Of a DNA stretch of 64,000 nucleotides, positions 1-12,512 are shown one piece after another. A program made the translations under genes and the position numbers. Source of the stretch: Pyrus communis (taxonomy: Eukaryota; Streptophyta; Magnoliopsida; Rosales; Rosaceae); assembly GCF_963583255.1 (NCBI RefSeq), contig NC_084815.1, positions 3,971,056 through 4,035,055 of the forward strand. The letters run 5' to 3'. Below the pieces are notes generated by a model. The model was not told where the DNA came from. It made no database searches and was given only the letters and a program-made list of their open reading frames with translations. The first letter of the stretch is position 1. Every line of letters starts with the position of its first letter.

Positions 1-861
1 TGTCCCGGTAAGCAGCCCTTCAACCAGCCACGATCCAAGCGTTCTGCCAGTTTACGTTCCTGCCTGGGTTCTTGGGATAGCGTATACTCTCGTCTTAGCG
101 CAGGGATGAGCATGTACTCCTGATCAAGCCCACGGACAAACATATGTTCACGGTAGAGGCCATACTTAGATTATCAACATGGACAATCTTTCAGGCTAAG
201 TGTTCATTCACAACTAGCTCACGAGGAGCATTCTCCACCTCACATCGGAGTAGACAACAAGGGAGACAGAGAGAAACAGTCACTCAATCCTACTTAAGTG
301 CTTGCTAGGAACGTGCCACATGCACCACAGCCATGACATAGACGAGTTGAGCATAGGGAAGAACAACCTAAACTAATAGGTCACGACCGGGGGCAGCCGA
401 AAGTTCCACTGCCCTAGCAAAGACAAATTCAAGAAGAAGTTGAGAGGCTTCTGACTGAACGATTGCGCAATTTCCAACGCAATGAGGCTACTGACTCATT
501 ACCCTACACTTGTAGAGGCCAATAGTTATGTCTATACTTATTACCAACATAGATGAATATTTTTCTCGGGAATCTTCTTGTTTAAACACAATTATTGGAG
601 TATAAAGGTTGGTTTGGAATTGCTTCTCTAAAAGCATTTATGTTCGTAAGTGCTTATAGCTTTCTACAAACAATCCTAATCAAATTCTTGTTTTTTTGTT
701 GTTGGATCAAATTCTTGTTCGAATATTTTAGTTAAGGTTGCCCTACCCCGCCCTAATTATAAGCTTCCTTTATTTAATTTTTTTTGTTCTTTTATCTTTT
801 GTGTTTAGGTCCCATTTTGTAATGTGGGACAATTCTTAATTCTATCCGTCAGTTAGATAAC
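1..861. other. Anonymous sequence, possible old retroelement leader
   Basis: There is no intact gene here. On the plus strand, about 379-510 can be read as a gag-like stretch containing EEVERLLTERLRNFQRNEAT. This resembles the charged N-terminal leader found before gag in some plant Ty3-gypsy elements. It is crossed by a stop codon and has no recognisable partner domains nearby. The rest, including 600-860, is AT-rich with no structure I can name. The gag reading is an inference from composition and pattern memory only. Confidence 0.3.
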
Positions 862-866
862 ATCTG

Positions 867-910
867 TGTAAGAACTGCAAAGAATGCAGAAGAATTGTAG
901 AAGAAGATTT

Positions 911-949
<39 letters not shown>

Positions 950-1192
950 CGAGAGCTTTGTGAATTGGTGTCTTGATTACCAAGTAAAAGTTACAAGTGT
1001 CTTGTATACTACCTTATTACAAAGCTTACTTGTTAAGCTAATACAATGTGTAACCTCCTTATTTCAACAAACAATACTTCTAACAACCTACAATTCCAAT
1101 AACCTTTATATAACAACCCTTTTTATCCATTGTGGCATGATCTTAACCATTGTTTCCTCATCACTTGGATCCCTAGCTTTGATATTCTTACA
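867..1192 (-). repeat. 3' LTR of copia element, with (AG)n expansion
   Basis: This 326-bp LTR begins TG and ends CA. It is longer than its partner at 5911-6222 mainly because the AG tract at 912-947 is far longer than the tract in the other LTR. The two LTRs are identical at insertion, so the tract expanded or contracted afterwards. Confidence 0.93.
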
Positions 1193-1406
1193 TCCCCCCT
1201 AAGCTCATGCCTTATGGAACTGAGCATGAAATTGCTGCATTGTGTGATGGAACAATGAAGAAGACAATCTTTTAGTTAGAATATTTGCAAACTGTTCAGC
1301 AGAAGACACATGTTGAACGTGAAGGTTGCCTCTTGTTACCCTTCCTCAGACGAAATGATAATCAATTTTGATATGTTTTGACTTAGAATAAACACTGGAT
1401 TTGTAG

Positions 1407-4400
1407 TCAGACTATAGCTAAGATGTTATCATAATAAAACATTGGAGACATGAGAAGTGGAAGGTGTATATCACAAAAAGTTGCCTTAATCCAGGCAAGT
1501 TCAGCTATTGCAATTGCCAATGCTTGATATTCAGCTTTAGTTGATGAACGAGACAATGTATGTTGCTTCTTAGAGGCCCAAAATATAGGATTGGAACCTA
1601 AGAACACCATAAAACCAGAAGTAGACCTTCTGTCAGTGGGATCACCAGCCCAATCAGCATCACTATAAGCTTGAAGATGAATAGGTCTTGGTTTAAAGTG
1701 TATACCATAATCTGAAGTACCTTTGAGGTACCTGAGAATTCTCTTGACAGCTACAACATGTGATTACATCGGATTATGCATGAATTGACATGCTTGATTG
1801 ATAGCAAAGGCTTTGTCAGGCCTTGTGAAGGTAAGATATTGTAGTGCACCTACAATGCTTCTATTTTGCTTAGGGCTATGATAAGGTTTTCCATCATCTT
1901 TCAATAACCTGTGATATAGCAAGCATGGTGTAGGACAAGGTTTGCACTCCTGCAAATCCACTTTATCAATTAAATCTGAGATATACTTGGCCTGAGACAA
2001 AGAGCCCTCCCTGTTTATGGTTGATTTGTAATCCCAAAAAGTAGTTCAATTGGCCCAATTCTTTCATATCGAACTCTGTTGTGAGGTTTTTAATAACTGC
2101 TAAAATGAGTTGTGGATTGTTGCCTGTTAAAATCACATCATTTACATGTAATAACAACACCACAGTACCAAGTGATGAGTGCTTGACAAAAAAGAGATGC
2201 ATCAGCTTGTGAACTCTGAAACCCCAAACCAGGTAAGAAGCTTGTAAATATGTCATTCCATGCTTTAGGGGCCTGCTTTAACCTATAGAGATATTTTTGT
2301 AACTTGCATACAAAGTTAGATGGATATTTGTCACGCACAAAGCCTGGAGGTTGCTCCATATAGACTTCTTCTTGAAGAACACCATGCAGAAATTCATTTT
2401 TGACATCTAACTGTCTAAGAGACTAGTTGTATTGAGCTAACAATGCAAGAACTAGTCTAATGGTTGTTGGTTTGACAACTGGACACCATAGTCAATTCCT
2501 TTCTTTTGGCTATAACCTTTTGCCACTAACCTGACTTTATATCTAGCTATGGAACCATCTACATTCTTTTTGATTTTGTAAACCCATTTACAACCCACTA
2601 GATTCTTTGTTGGTGGCAAGGGACAAGAGACCAAGTCTATTAAGAGTGCAAAACATATGTTTCTTCTTGTATTGCAAATTTCCATTATGTGATCTTGTTG
2701 GCTACCTTAAATGTTTTTGGTTGCAAAATTGTTGATGTTGAATCAACAATTGTAGACATAGCTTTTCTCTTGATAATCCCATTTTTGGATCTTGTTTGCA
2801 TCTTATGCAAATTCTTTGATATAGGAAGAATAACAGTGAGTTGTTCATGTTGGAAATTAGGATCCATAGGGACAGGTGACTGCGTAGAGGAATCAATTGC
2901 AGTGGTGAGGCTTGGAGAGTAAGGAAGAACCATGTCATTAATAGGGTGTTGAATTGAATCTGAGGCTTTAGTTGCATCTATTTGCAAAAAATCTATGGCA
3001 TTAGATGATGATGCAGACAAAGATTCTGAGGCACTAGATGAATTGCAATCCTCAGTGTGAGAGAATAATGACAATGATAAATAATCATGATATAAGGGTG
3101 ACAATGCTTATGTTTGTAAAGGAATGCTTGGCAATGCAATGATTTGTGATTGTACTAGTGTATGCAGAGTGTTTGATTTTTGGGTTTTAAAAGTTATAAT
3201 GTGATAAGGAAACTGTGTTTCATCAAAATAAACATGTCTAGATACATAGGTCTTGTTTGTCTTAGGATTAAAACAAATAAAACCCTAGTAGTGATTTGCA
3301 TACCCCAGAAAAACACAAATGTTTGTTATTGGTTGAAGCTTATCTGTGTTATATGGCTTAAGTAATGGAAACCAGGCACTTTCAAACACTTTTAGGTGAT
3401 TGATATTAGAAATTTGACCATATAATAGTAGATATGGAGATTTCATTTTTAGAGTAGCACAGGGCATCCTATTTATTAAGTAGGTTGCAGTAGCACAAAC
3501 ATAAAACCAAAATTTGGAAGGAAGATGTGCAGTTTGTAATAAGGTGATTGCAATCTCAATAATGTGCATATGTTTCCTTTCTGCAAGACCATTATGTTCT
3601 AGTGTATATGGATAAGAAATTTGATGTATAATACCATGATTCAAAAGATAGGTTTTAAAATTGTTGTTCAGATATTCACCATCACAATCACTTTGACAAA
3701 CTTTCATTTGTACAGAAAATTGAGTACTCAGATATGCATTGAACTAAACAAATGTTGAAAATACTTCGGCATTATTATGTAATAGAAATATCCATGTAAA
3801 CCTTGTACATTCATAAATGAAACTTACATAGTACCTAAAATCTTCAACAATGTGTACAAATGCTTGTACATATCACTATGAATGAATTCTAGAGGTTGTA
3901 CAGACTTATTTAGAGAATACAAGAAATGAAGTTTTGTAAATTTTCCTTCTAAACAAGGTGTACAAATGTTTGTAGTAAAGTCTTATGATGCAGGTATATG
4001 GTTACTATGCAATATAACATAAGTGATTGCATTTGATGGGTGTCCTAGCCTCTTATGCTACTAGGTTATATGTACTGGCTTTGCAAGATAGGATGCATAG
4101 TTGTGAGATGATGCAAATAACAGCTGTTGTGGTATGGAAAATGGAATAGGGTAATAGCCATCCCTACTTGTGATCTTGTCCTGAACCCAAGAAGAAAATT
4201 CATCACATATAACTTGCTTCTATTGTCTTTGCAGAGTTGATGAATGGAGAGTAAATGTTGTGACAACTTTGCTACATGAAAAACATTTGTTAACTCAAGA
4301 GTATGATTTGAGGCATGCAACTTTGAAGAACCAATATGTTTAATGGAAAAACCTGCACCACTAATAGTGATTATGGTGTCTGTGCCTTGATACCGAGTAG

Positions 4401-5706
4401 GCAACTCAAGATTGGCAATCTCATATGTTATGTGAGAGGTTGCTCCAGTGTCAGCAATCCAAAATTGATCTGGTGGAGCTGAAGGATGATGATTAACATG
4501 CATTGCACTAAGTGAAGGTGCAGAAGACCTTCCTTGGTATGCAAAATTCCCTCTGTGATAGAATTAAATAGTTGTATGCTTAAATTTCTAGCAAATTTGG
4601 CATTGAACAGGTGATGATGAGCTGTTTGAAGAATCTGTGTGCCTTTGAAAACAATCAGCTACAATATGACCATTTTTTTTTTACTACAAATCTGACATGT
4701 TGGGATTTTTGAAGGTTGAGCAAGACAAGTGGATTGATATGGTTTTGGAGCCCCAAGAATTCCAAGATTATTACTTGTGTATGAAACATTGACCCAAAAT
4801 TGTAATTGAATTTGCTTTTGCCTCTGTCCCTGTAGTTATTGCCTTTGTATCCTCCACTGTAACCACTATTGTAATTCTCATTGTTATAGCTATGGTGATT
4901 CCCAGAATAGTAGTTTTGACTGTTTGAGCTGTTGTGTTGATTTGATCCACCCCTAAAAGATGAACCATAGTCACTTGAATCTATAAAGTTAGAATCAAGA
5001 ACCAAAGCTTTTTCTTTTGAAGTCTGATTAGTTGCGATCATTACTGTTCCAAAAGACAAATTTAACTCTAGAGATTGGTTGATAGTTGCTTTTTCAGCAA
5101 GCAACTGAGATCGAAAATCTTTGATGGAGATACCATTTTCCCTTCCTCTGATAACAAATCAAAAAGTGTTGTATTATGTAGTGAGTCCCCTGAGAGCAAG
5201 AATGATGATATCTTCATCTTCAAAGACAACCCCAACTGCTGCAAGATGATATCTTGCATCTTTAATCTTTTGCAAGTACTTATAAACAAACAAAACCTTT
5301 CTTGATGTTTTGAAGCTTAGTCTTCAATTAAAAGATACTGGCTTTTGTCACGGAAGAGAATCTTTCCTTGAGATTCATCCACATTTCATTAGAACTGTTC
5401 TGCCAATGAGGCAAGACACTGCTGTGGATGACAGAGTTGCAGTAATGAACGATCATGCATTTTTCAAACTTGGTAGGCATCTGTTTCTACCCTTTCAATA
5501 GTTGAATCATTGAAGAATCTTGTTGGACATTTCTTGGTGCCATCCACGAATTCCAGAATTCCATATCCTTCAAGAAGCAATTTAATTTGAAAACTCCATG
5601 TGAGGTAGTTGGTGTCGTTCAATTTCACTATAACGTATGTTGATACTGTTGGAATGAGGCTAGTGATTGGTGATTGAACAATCTATAGTTGTGCTGCTGT
5701 AACCAT
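1407..5706 (-). pseudogene. Decayed copia gag-pol polyprotein
   Basis: Reading on the minus strand from a Met at 5706, gag starts MVTAAQL and meets a stop at once. It then continues in pieces with the gag-typical LNDTNYLTW-like stretch. A Ser/Asn/Tyr-rich zone (5104-4655) leads to a degraded zinc-knuckle position. The protease motif DTGATSHIT is at 4503-4066. The integrase core is at 3707-3285, with its QNG-type helix still readable as HNGLAERKH. The RT/RNase H is spread over 2685-1407. In the RT active site the first catalytic Asp is lost: the tetrad reads HVND near 2130. RNase H keeps the KKQHTLSRSSTKAEYQA stretch near 1560. At least seven separate frames are needed, so this is a pseudogene of a family about 1,300 residues long. 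Confidence 0.9.
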
Positions 5707-5910
5707 TTTTGCAGAGAACAAGAAATTTCTTCACTAATGCTCTTAATCAAACAGTTGATTTGCGTGAACAAAAACTCCAATTTTCTTATGAATTGGATGA
5801 TGGGATTTGCCCAATTGTATCTCTGAAGTTCTACAAACTAGATGATTGAGAAGAGAGAAGAATTTAAGAGGAATGCGGAAGTGCCAAATTATATCTTGGC
5901 GAAGATGCCA

Positions 5911-6222
5911 TGTAAGAACTGCAAAGAATGCAGAAGAAATGCAGAAGAAGATTTTAGAGAGAGAGAGAGCTCGAGATCTTTGTGAATTGGTCTTTCTTGA
6001 TTACCGAGTAACAGTTACAAAGTGTGTTATATACTACCTTATTACAAAGCTTACTTGTTAAGCTAATACAATGTGTAACCTCCTTATTTCAACAAACCAT
6101 ACTTCTGACAACCTACAATTCAAACAACCTTTATATAACAACCCTTTTATCCATTAACATGTGGCATTGATCTTACCCATTGTTTCCTCTTCCCTTGGAT
6201 CACTAGCTTTGATATTCTTACA
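5911..6222 (-). repeat. 5' LTR of copia element
   Basis: This 312-bp LTR begins TGTAAGAAC and ends ATTCTTACA on the plus strand, matching 867-1192 almost base for base outside the AG tract. TSD ATCTG follows at 6223-6227. Confidence 0.93.
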
Positions 6223-6227
6223 ATCTG

Positions 6228-6803
6228 AATACGTATTATTATAGAAAAGTTTTACCCCACCCAATAATTGTATATTTTTTTAGCAGAATGATATATTTTT
6301 ACAATAAGGGGAGGGCGAGTTCGGCTAAGCCACACAATGGGCAACCTGGTTTAAGTGTGGAACGATAAGATATGAACAAAAGGTATTAACTTAACATTAG
6401 TACTTGGTTTGACATGGTTTACGCGTTACTGGTTTTCGGAAGAGATAATATCTTCATTAGCTAAACCCTTTCTTACCTGCCTTGGACTCGGTTTTTTTTT
6501 TTTTATTGTTTGAGATACAAGTATTATTACGTTGACGTGTTACTGGTTTTGGATGTTGATAGTTCTCTGGAAAGTTAGGGCAATAGCTTGCCAAAAAATA
6601 CAGTTGAAGAGAGATCAAAACATGAGAAGCATTGATTCAAACTAAAATATTTTGAAACGGCAGCTGAATCCTGTGGTGTCGTTTACTTGATTTCATTTTC
6701 TTTCAAAGACAATTTTTGTGTAAATGAAAACTATGGCTATATTTTACTTATATGTATTATCTTGGGTTTTTTTTTTATTTTTTTTTTTAACACATTTGAT
6801 ACC
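6228..6803. other. Non-coding stretch with a partial SINE trace
   Basis: No gene is visible. About 6270-6365 resembles the 3' half of the second SINE family described at 21358-21530 (same GGGGA...AAGCC.CACAATG pattern), in minus orientation and truncated. Long T runs lie at 6490-6502 and 6768-6788. Confidence 0.45.
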
Positions 6804-7002
6804 ATTCTTTTTAAAAAAGTGACCCGCTGGTGGCTTGTCACAGCAGTCCACCATTCAGGGTTGTGAAACTCACAAAGGCATTTCAGTCTTTCCTGATCAT
6901 CATCGTGTGATTCACCAGTGTCAGGAATTGAACTCAGGACTTGCCATGTGAAAGACAGGTCTAGAATTCGTCTCTAACCACTGTACTACCCAATAGTGGT
7001 TT
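6804..7002 (-). mobile_element. tRNA-derived SINE with 13-bp target-site duplication
   Basis: The 199-bp unit is flanked by the perfect direct repeat CACATTTGATACC (6791-6803 and 7003-7015). On the minus strand its head carries a pol III A box TAGTACAGTGG (plus 6978-6988) and a B box GAGTTCAATTCC (plus 6924-6935), spaced as in a tRNA. The tail ends in an A/T-rich run next to the downstream TSD. The two boxes and the long TSD identify a LINE-mobilised SINE. Confidence 0.92.
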
Positions 7003-7109
7003 CACATTTGATACCGTTGACTAAGCCTAAATGAAAAGCTCCCCACCATAATTTTACCTCAAGAAGATACAATGGTGGGATCAAACCATACAACATACTA
7101 CTCCTTTTT

Positions 7110-7700
7110 GCAGATCGTGTTAAAAGACTTATTTTCTCTTTGGTCAAGACTCTTGTGGAAGATTTGAAACGACGACAATAAGGACCATATCAGGGACTAT
7201 CCCATGCCCCTTTATTCTTTCCTTTAAGTCACAAAATTGCATTATTCCAATAGACTTTGGCACTTTTTGATCGTCTTTGCACCACACTCTACCCAATATT
7301 TTAATATTTATGCCCTTTCTTTTCTGGCAATGGAATTGCACATTTCCAGAAAACTATTGGTTTTAGTCTTCTTTAGATAGCAGCCAAATCTTCCTTTCAC
7401 TTCATTCCACCATCTGACCACCATGGCTTCAGTATCTTTAGTCGGTAGGCCACAAGGCACTAGAATTTCTTCAATTTTTTTTTGTAAGTGTGTGTAGGCT
7501 AGGTTTTTTCTTCATTTTTTTTTTCAACACCTCCTTTTGCTTGTTTCTTTATCATCTAATTTAATGTATTAAGGCCTCCTACCAAACCTTGAAAAGACGA
7601 GCAAATTGGACTTCTTTGTCGAAGACTCTTACGGTTGTTTTTTATCGGAAGAGTTTTGTGTGTGACAATCATGCTAGTACAGAGTGTTATTATTCACGGG
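7110..7700. repeat. Flank repeat, copy A of the dirigent array
   Basis: About 590 bp here match 9586-10160 (copy B) and 20552-21140 (copy C). A conserved block contains TCTTTGGTCAAGAC and GTCTTTAGATAGCA. In B and C this sequence lies downstream of a dirigent gene. Copy A lies upstream of gene 1, so it probably marks the 3' flank of a lost earlier array member. Confidence 0.8.
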
Positions 7701-8109
7701 TTATACAATATGGTTATATGTTTTTAATTTTTCCATCGCTTTCTAAGATTTTTTAAACTCAAAATTAGAGATAATGGGTTATACAACATGATTGATATGT
7801 TATTAGTGCACGGTGTTTACTTGGATTGATTTTTCTCATTTTCAGTTTTGGTTTTCGTATGCTTTCAAGTTGGTTGTTGTTTGGAAATATGCTTCACTAA
7901 CTATGCATCGCAATAAGCTTACGCCACGGTTTTGTTGAGATGCGATCAGAAGCGTTGTATGACCTTTGCTAAAATGCATTCACGATGCTTTCATGATTTT
8001 ATACGACGAAATTTTAACGTCGCATATAATAAGTTTCTTTCGTGACTTTTCTCATCTATCACAACTTGTTATGCCAACTTTTACAATTATTTAAATCCAT
8101 TTTCTTCAC

Positions 8110-8117
8110 TATATATT
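8110..8117 (+). promoter_or_regulatory. TATA box of dirigent gene 1
   Basis: TATATATT lies about 97 bases before the ATG at 8207 in an otherwise AT-rich upstream region. A corresponding element (TATAAAT, 18954-18960) sits at the same distance before the paralogous pseudogene. Confidence 0.55.
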
Positions 8118-8206
8118 AATGTTCCCACAAAACAAAACTACTAGTCTTAAAACCCTTTTATACTTCTCTCCTTCAAAAAGCTCTATACCATCCTCTATTC
8201 TCTAAA

Positions 8207-8797
8207 ATGGCCAAGACCCTCCAAACCCTCGGTTCTAACTACACCATTCTCATAGCCATTTCCTTCTTCTTCCTCTCAACCCTTGTCACTTCAGAGACTA
8301 ACCGTTTCTCAAGACCGTTATCTCTATCAAAACATGGTCTAAAGAAAGAGAAGCTAAGCCATCTTCACTTCTACTTTCATGACATAGTGAGTGGCCGAAC
8401 CCCCACGGCAGTTAAAGTGGCTGAGGCACCGACTACAAACACTTCCATGACTGGCTTTGGCACCGTGGTCATGATGGACGATCCATTGACCATTGGCCCT
8501 AAATCGAGCTCTAAGCTAGTCGGAAAAGCCCAAGGTATTTATGCTGTAGCTTCACAAAGTGAGGTGGGGTTTTTGATGGCCTTGAATTTTGTTTTTGTTG
8601 AAGGGAAATATAATGGTAGCACTCTCAGTGTGTTGGGGCGCAATGCGGTGTTCTCAGCCGTGAGGGAGATGCCGATAGTAGGTGGAAGCGGGCTTTTCCG
8701 ATTTGCTCGGGGCTATGCTCATGCTAGCACTCACCAGTTTAACATCAAAACTGGAGATGCTGTTGTGGAATATAATGTTTATGTCTTCCATTATTAA
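8207..8797 (+). CDS. Dirigent protein (intact, copy 1)
   Basis: This gene encodes 196 residues without an intron, the normal size and form for the dirigent family. Family members lack oxidative activity of their own. In the apoplast they capture phenoxy radicals made by laccases or peroxidases and direct stereoselective coupling to lignans or related phenolics. Residues 12-29 form a hydrophobic signal peptide ending near TLVTSE. The dirigent beta-barrel domain runs from about residue 50 to 196 with family motifs LHFYFHDI (53-60), DDPLT (91-95), GKAQG (106-110), REMP.VGGSG (153-162) and the C-terminal [11 protein letters not shown]-glycosylation sequons lie at 78 and 136. The ATG at 8207 is the first in frame before the signal peptide. 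The sequence looks most like the DIR-b/d group; the substrate cannot be told. It belongs to a tandem array with 19055-19646. Confidence 0.96.
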   Translation: MAKTLQTLGSNYTILIAISFFFLSTLVTSETNRFSRPLSLSKHGLKKEKLSHLHFYFHDIVSGRTPTAVKVAEAPTTNTSMTGFGTVVMMDDPLTIGPKSSSKLVGKAQGIYAVASQSEVGFLMALNFVFVEGKYNGSTLSVLGRNAVFSAVREMPIVGGSGLFRFARGYAHASTHQFNIKTGDAVVEYNVYVFHY

Positions 8798-9585
8798 CTG
8801 GTGTGCGTGTTATTTGCTGTCCTAGCTTTTCTGTGGCTTATATATATGAATCTTGATCAGTCTTGTGGCTCAATTAATTTTCCAATCCCCTGCTGATACT
8901 TTGCTTCTATGAGATCCAATCCCCTGCTGATTCTTGATTCTTTCACATTTGAGTCTTATGTAAAAGAAGATTCAATAATCTAGCTATCACATTGCTATAA
9001 TTTGTAATACCATTGACTACTGTCACATTTGTTGCTAAGTACTTGTATATGCATGATGCGTGTAGCTTGGGCATATCTCAAAAGTAACCTTGTTCAATGT
9101 TTAGGTTTTCCAACATTATGCATGATGCACGTAGATCTTAATCCATGGATAATTTGAACTTACTAATTCCTTGTGTAAGATTAAATCTTAACTTTAGTCT
9201 TTTGACCCTATATCAATTGAAAATTAGGATATGCAAAACAGACGAACAAACGGACTACCAAAATAATGAATATATTACTTAATTAACTTAAAACAAAGAA
9301 ACATTATAGAATTGCGAAGAAAGCTACATTACTCAAAGAGACTATATCTCGCTAGAATTGTAGATAAACAAGTTACAAAACATTTGTTTTATAAAGAACT
9401 AACCATTACCCTAATCCTAAGAGGAAGGAATCCAAATCCTTAATCTACAAGAAAATCCTAAGAAGCAATTACCAAATACACAATGAACTTGTTCTATATA
9501 CGTTGGTCTCCCCGTAAATATAATGTATATATTTAAGTGGCAATGTGGCATGAACCCTCCAAAGATATGTAGCTTTTCTGGCAGA
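8798..9585. other. 3' flank of dirigent gene 1
   Basis: This is non-coding. It is alignable to 19647-20551 downstream of dirigent pseudogene 2, including GCATGATGC.TGTAGCTTGGGC near 9050. It is part of the duplicated block and has no independent feature. Confidence 0.7.
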
Positions 9586-10160
9586 CCGTGTTAAAGACAC
9601 TTCTTTTCTCTTTGGTCAAGACCTTGTGGAAGACTTGAAATGAGGACGAATTGGACAATATATAGACCATCATGGACCATGCTTTTCCCCTTTTATATTG
9701 TTTTCTTTCAGTCACAGAATTGCATTATTCCAATAGACGTTGGCACTTTTTGGTCGTCTTTGCACCACACTCTACCAATTACACCCTTTCTTTTGTGGCA
9801 TGGAATTTGCTAATTGATATTTTCACAAGACTATTGGTTTTAGTCGTCTTTAGATAGCATCCAAATCTTCCTTTCGCTTCATTGTGCTTTCAACAAAACG
9901 GCAACCATCTGACCATTCATGGCCTCAACAATATGGAAACCACTACAATTTTTTCATCCTTTGTAAGTGTGTGGAGGCTAGCTAGGTTTTATTCTTTCAA
10001 CACCTTGTGCTTGTTTATCATATAATTTTATGCATTGAAGCCTCCTACCAAACCTTGAAAAGAAGAACGACATGGATACTTTGTCAAAGACTCTTATGGT
10101 TGTTTTGTTAGAAGTTTTTCGGGTATGACAATCATGCTAATACACGGTGTAATTATTTAC
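9586..10160. repeat. Flank repeat, copy B of the dirigent array
   Basis: This is a direct repeat of 7110-7700 and 20552-21140. The homologous block shared with copy C continues to about 10378, where similarity stops abruptly next to GATTAGATGT. That point is the left edge of the 8.3-kb interruption of the array. Confidence 0.8.
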
Positions 10161-10378
10161 ATATTGTAAGTTTAATATATTTATAACAAAACTTGATAGT
10201 GTGACAATCTGATGGCAATAGTCTTATTTCACTTATGTCAATATGATAATAAATAATCCTAACAAATTAATTACGTCCAAAATAGTGCTATATCAGCTGC
10301 CACATTAAATGGGTCAATTAGATTAAAATTTTAAATTTACTTAATGGAGTTTGATGCAGTAATGATATAGATTAGATG

Positions 10379-12481
10379 TTTTATTTACCACGTCATAAAA
10401 ACAAAATGCAGCATGCAATTGCAAATAAAAAGAAATAAAATATAATTAAGTCGCGTATAAATGTGTGATAAAAGAAGGAATCCTGGCACATATGCCTAGA
10501 AAGCATGTTCAAAGATGTTAGTAAATAATAAATGAAGAAATACAATAACGAATTAAATATAGTGTAAGAGAACATATTAAACAATTAATCTACCACATTA
10601 AGTTGAAGAGTAAGAATACATATGTATCATCTCTTTGTTACACTACCACACAGTACAACTTACTTCTATCACATATGTACGAATGCTTTGTGATAACATG
10701 TCTTCCTAAATGAAAGAAGGTGAATGATAATAAAAGTTATCGAATTTTCCCATATTTGTTTGGAGTTATCTTGTTGAATATTTCTTTGTAATACAAAGCT
10801 TGTATAAGTATATACTGAATTTATCTTTGTTAATGAACTTGATTTCAATTGTAACAAATTCAAGCTACAATGAACAACTTTAGTCATTAAACAGTCTAAA
10901 AAGATAAATTTATGCCCAAATGAAATGAGATTCACTATCTTTTCCTAGGAATATATTGAAGTAATACTTCCAAAGCCTCATGTGATCCCTCAGCGCCTCA
11001 ATCATTCTTCGTAAATATGCAAAGGAAAAAGCATAAGCCGCATAACCATATTAGTGAAAACAGTAATAGAATAAATATGTTATTGTATTACAACATTACA
11101 TAATTACATGTTTTGGGAGAGAAATCGAGTAATAGGAATCAAAGGTAGCAAAAAAACATACTACAATAAAGATGAGCAGCAATTACAGTTACAACAGACA
11201 TCTCGTCTACTTTTCATACTTATGTTCTTAAGAAAACTTGAAGCATGTACAGAAAAATAGTTCAGTTAACATCAATGAAGTTGTGAAATGACTACCAAAC
11301 ATGTATGACATCCTATTTTCATCATTGAAAAACAACTGAACAAAAAATAAGATATTCTACAAAGTCTTTAAATAAAAGCATGATTGATAATATCACTGAG
11401 ACTTTGAGGATGTCACGTCTTGCGAACCAAAAGTGAAAAGTTATCAAGAAATGAAAATTAAACCAAAGAATTAGCAAGAAAATTAAGGAAAATAAAGTAG
11501 GTACTATATATATATATCAAATTAAGGAAAATTAAGGAATATTAAGCAAGTCACTTTTGGCTTCGAAGCTGGTGGTTGGGTACACATGAAGAAAGTATCA
11601 CTCACCATTAGGTATTCTTCATTCCATTACTCGTGATGGTAATGTAGCTATGGGATTTATAGGGTTGGAAACTCGTTGGAAAGGGAATTATTCATAGTTT
11701 CAGATGGCAGTATCATGTTGTCAGGCTAAAAGCTAATGTATTGAGTCCTCGATTTGAATGGCCTCGTAAAAGGAGAGGGACGTGGGCTACCGGGGAACTA
11801 TGATGGATCCTTCCACATAGGTGCCTTGGTGTCAAGTTCCTGGGAATGCTGACCTTTGTGGAAGAGAACTCTACCTTTGTAGCTGATCCTGCTGAAGTGA
11901 AATTGGTTACGTTTGATGCTTGTCTAGGAATCGTGAAGAAGTACCAACATTTTGAGGATTTTCATTGGGCTGTGAGAGAAAGATAGAAAACAATCAGCAA
12001 CTTAGAAAGAGAAAAGGCTTATCAAAATCTGAATGAAAAGTTAAACATCAAAATCACCTTCCCAATTCGATCCCAAAAGGAAAATCACTATTGACTAACC
12101 ATGACTGGCCTGTTTCTTTTTGTCCAATAATCGAAAATTTCAAGAAATATTGGGAGGAAAATTTGAGATATATCTGTAGGAATTACCCATTGCAATTCTT
12201 TCAATTCCATCTTCTCCTCGCAAAACTAATCATTTCTTTTCTGATGTTGTGTTTGAGAACAGTATGAATATCAAAAGTAAATAAAACATAGAGAAATAAT
12301 ACATGTAAACAATTAGTTATAAAAAATAGAGAGAAATAATATCTCTAAACAGAATTAGCTAAATTGTTTAAAACACAAAATTAGCCAAAAGCAATAAAGA
12401 ATTAAATCATAATCAAAACCTATCGATGATTGTCCATGCATGCTCGCTTTGCGTTCCAACCAAAATCTGCATTGAACAACA

Positions 12482-12512
<31 letters not shown>

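Larger units (their letters stand above)
867..6222 (-). mobile_element. Complete Ty1-copia LTR retrotransposon, mutated
   Basis: This is a 5.36-kb element bounded by two similar LTRs (867-1192 and 5911-6222). The 5-bp target-site duplication ATCTG lies directly outside both ends (862-866 and 6223-6227). A polypurine tract AGGGGGGA in minus orientation (1193-1200) abuts the 3' LTR. Minus-strand order is gag, protease, integrase, reverse transcriptase, RNase H, which is the copia order. Every domain is broken by stops or frameshifts, so the copy is dead in cis. The sequence after the 5' LTR, TGGCATCTTCGCC, occupies the primer-binding position but is not the common initiator-Met type. Confidence 0.95.
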
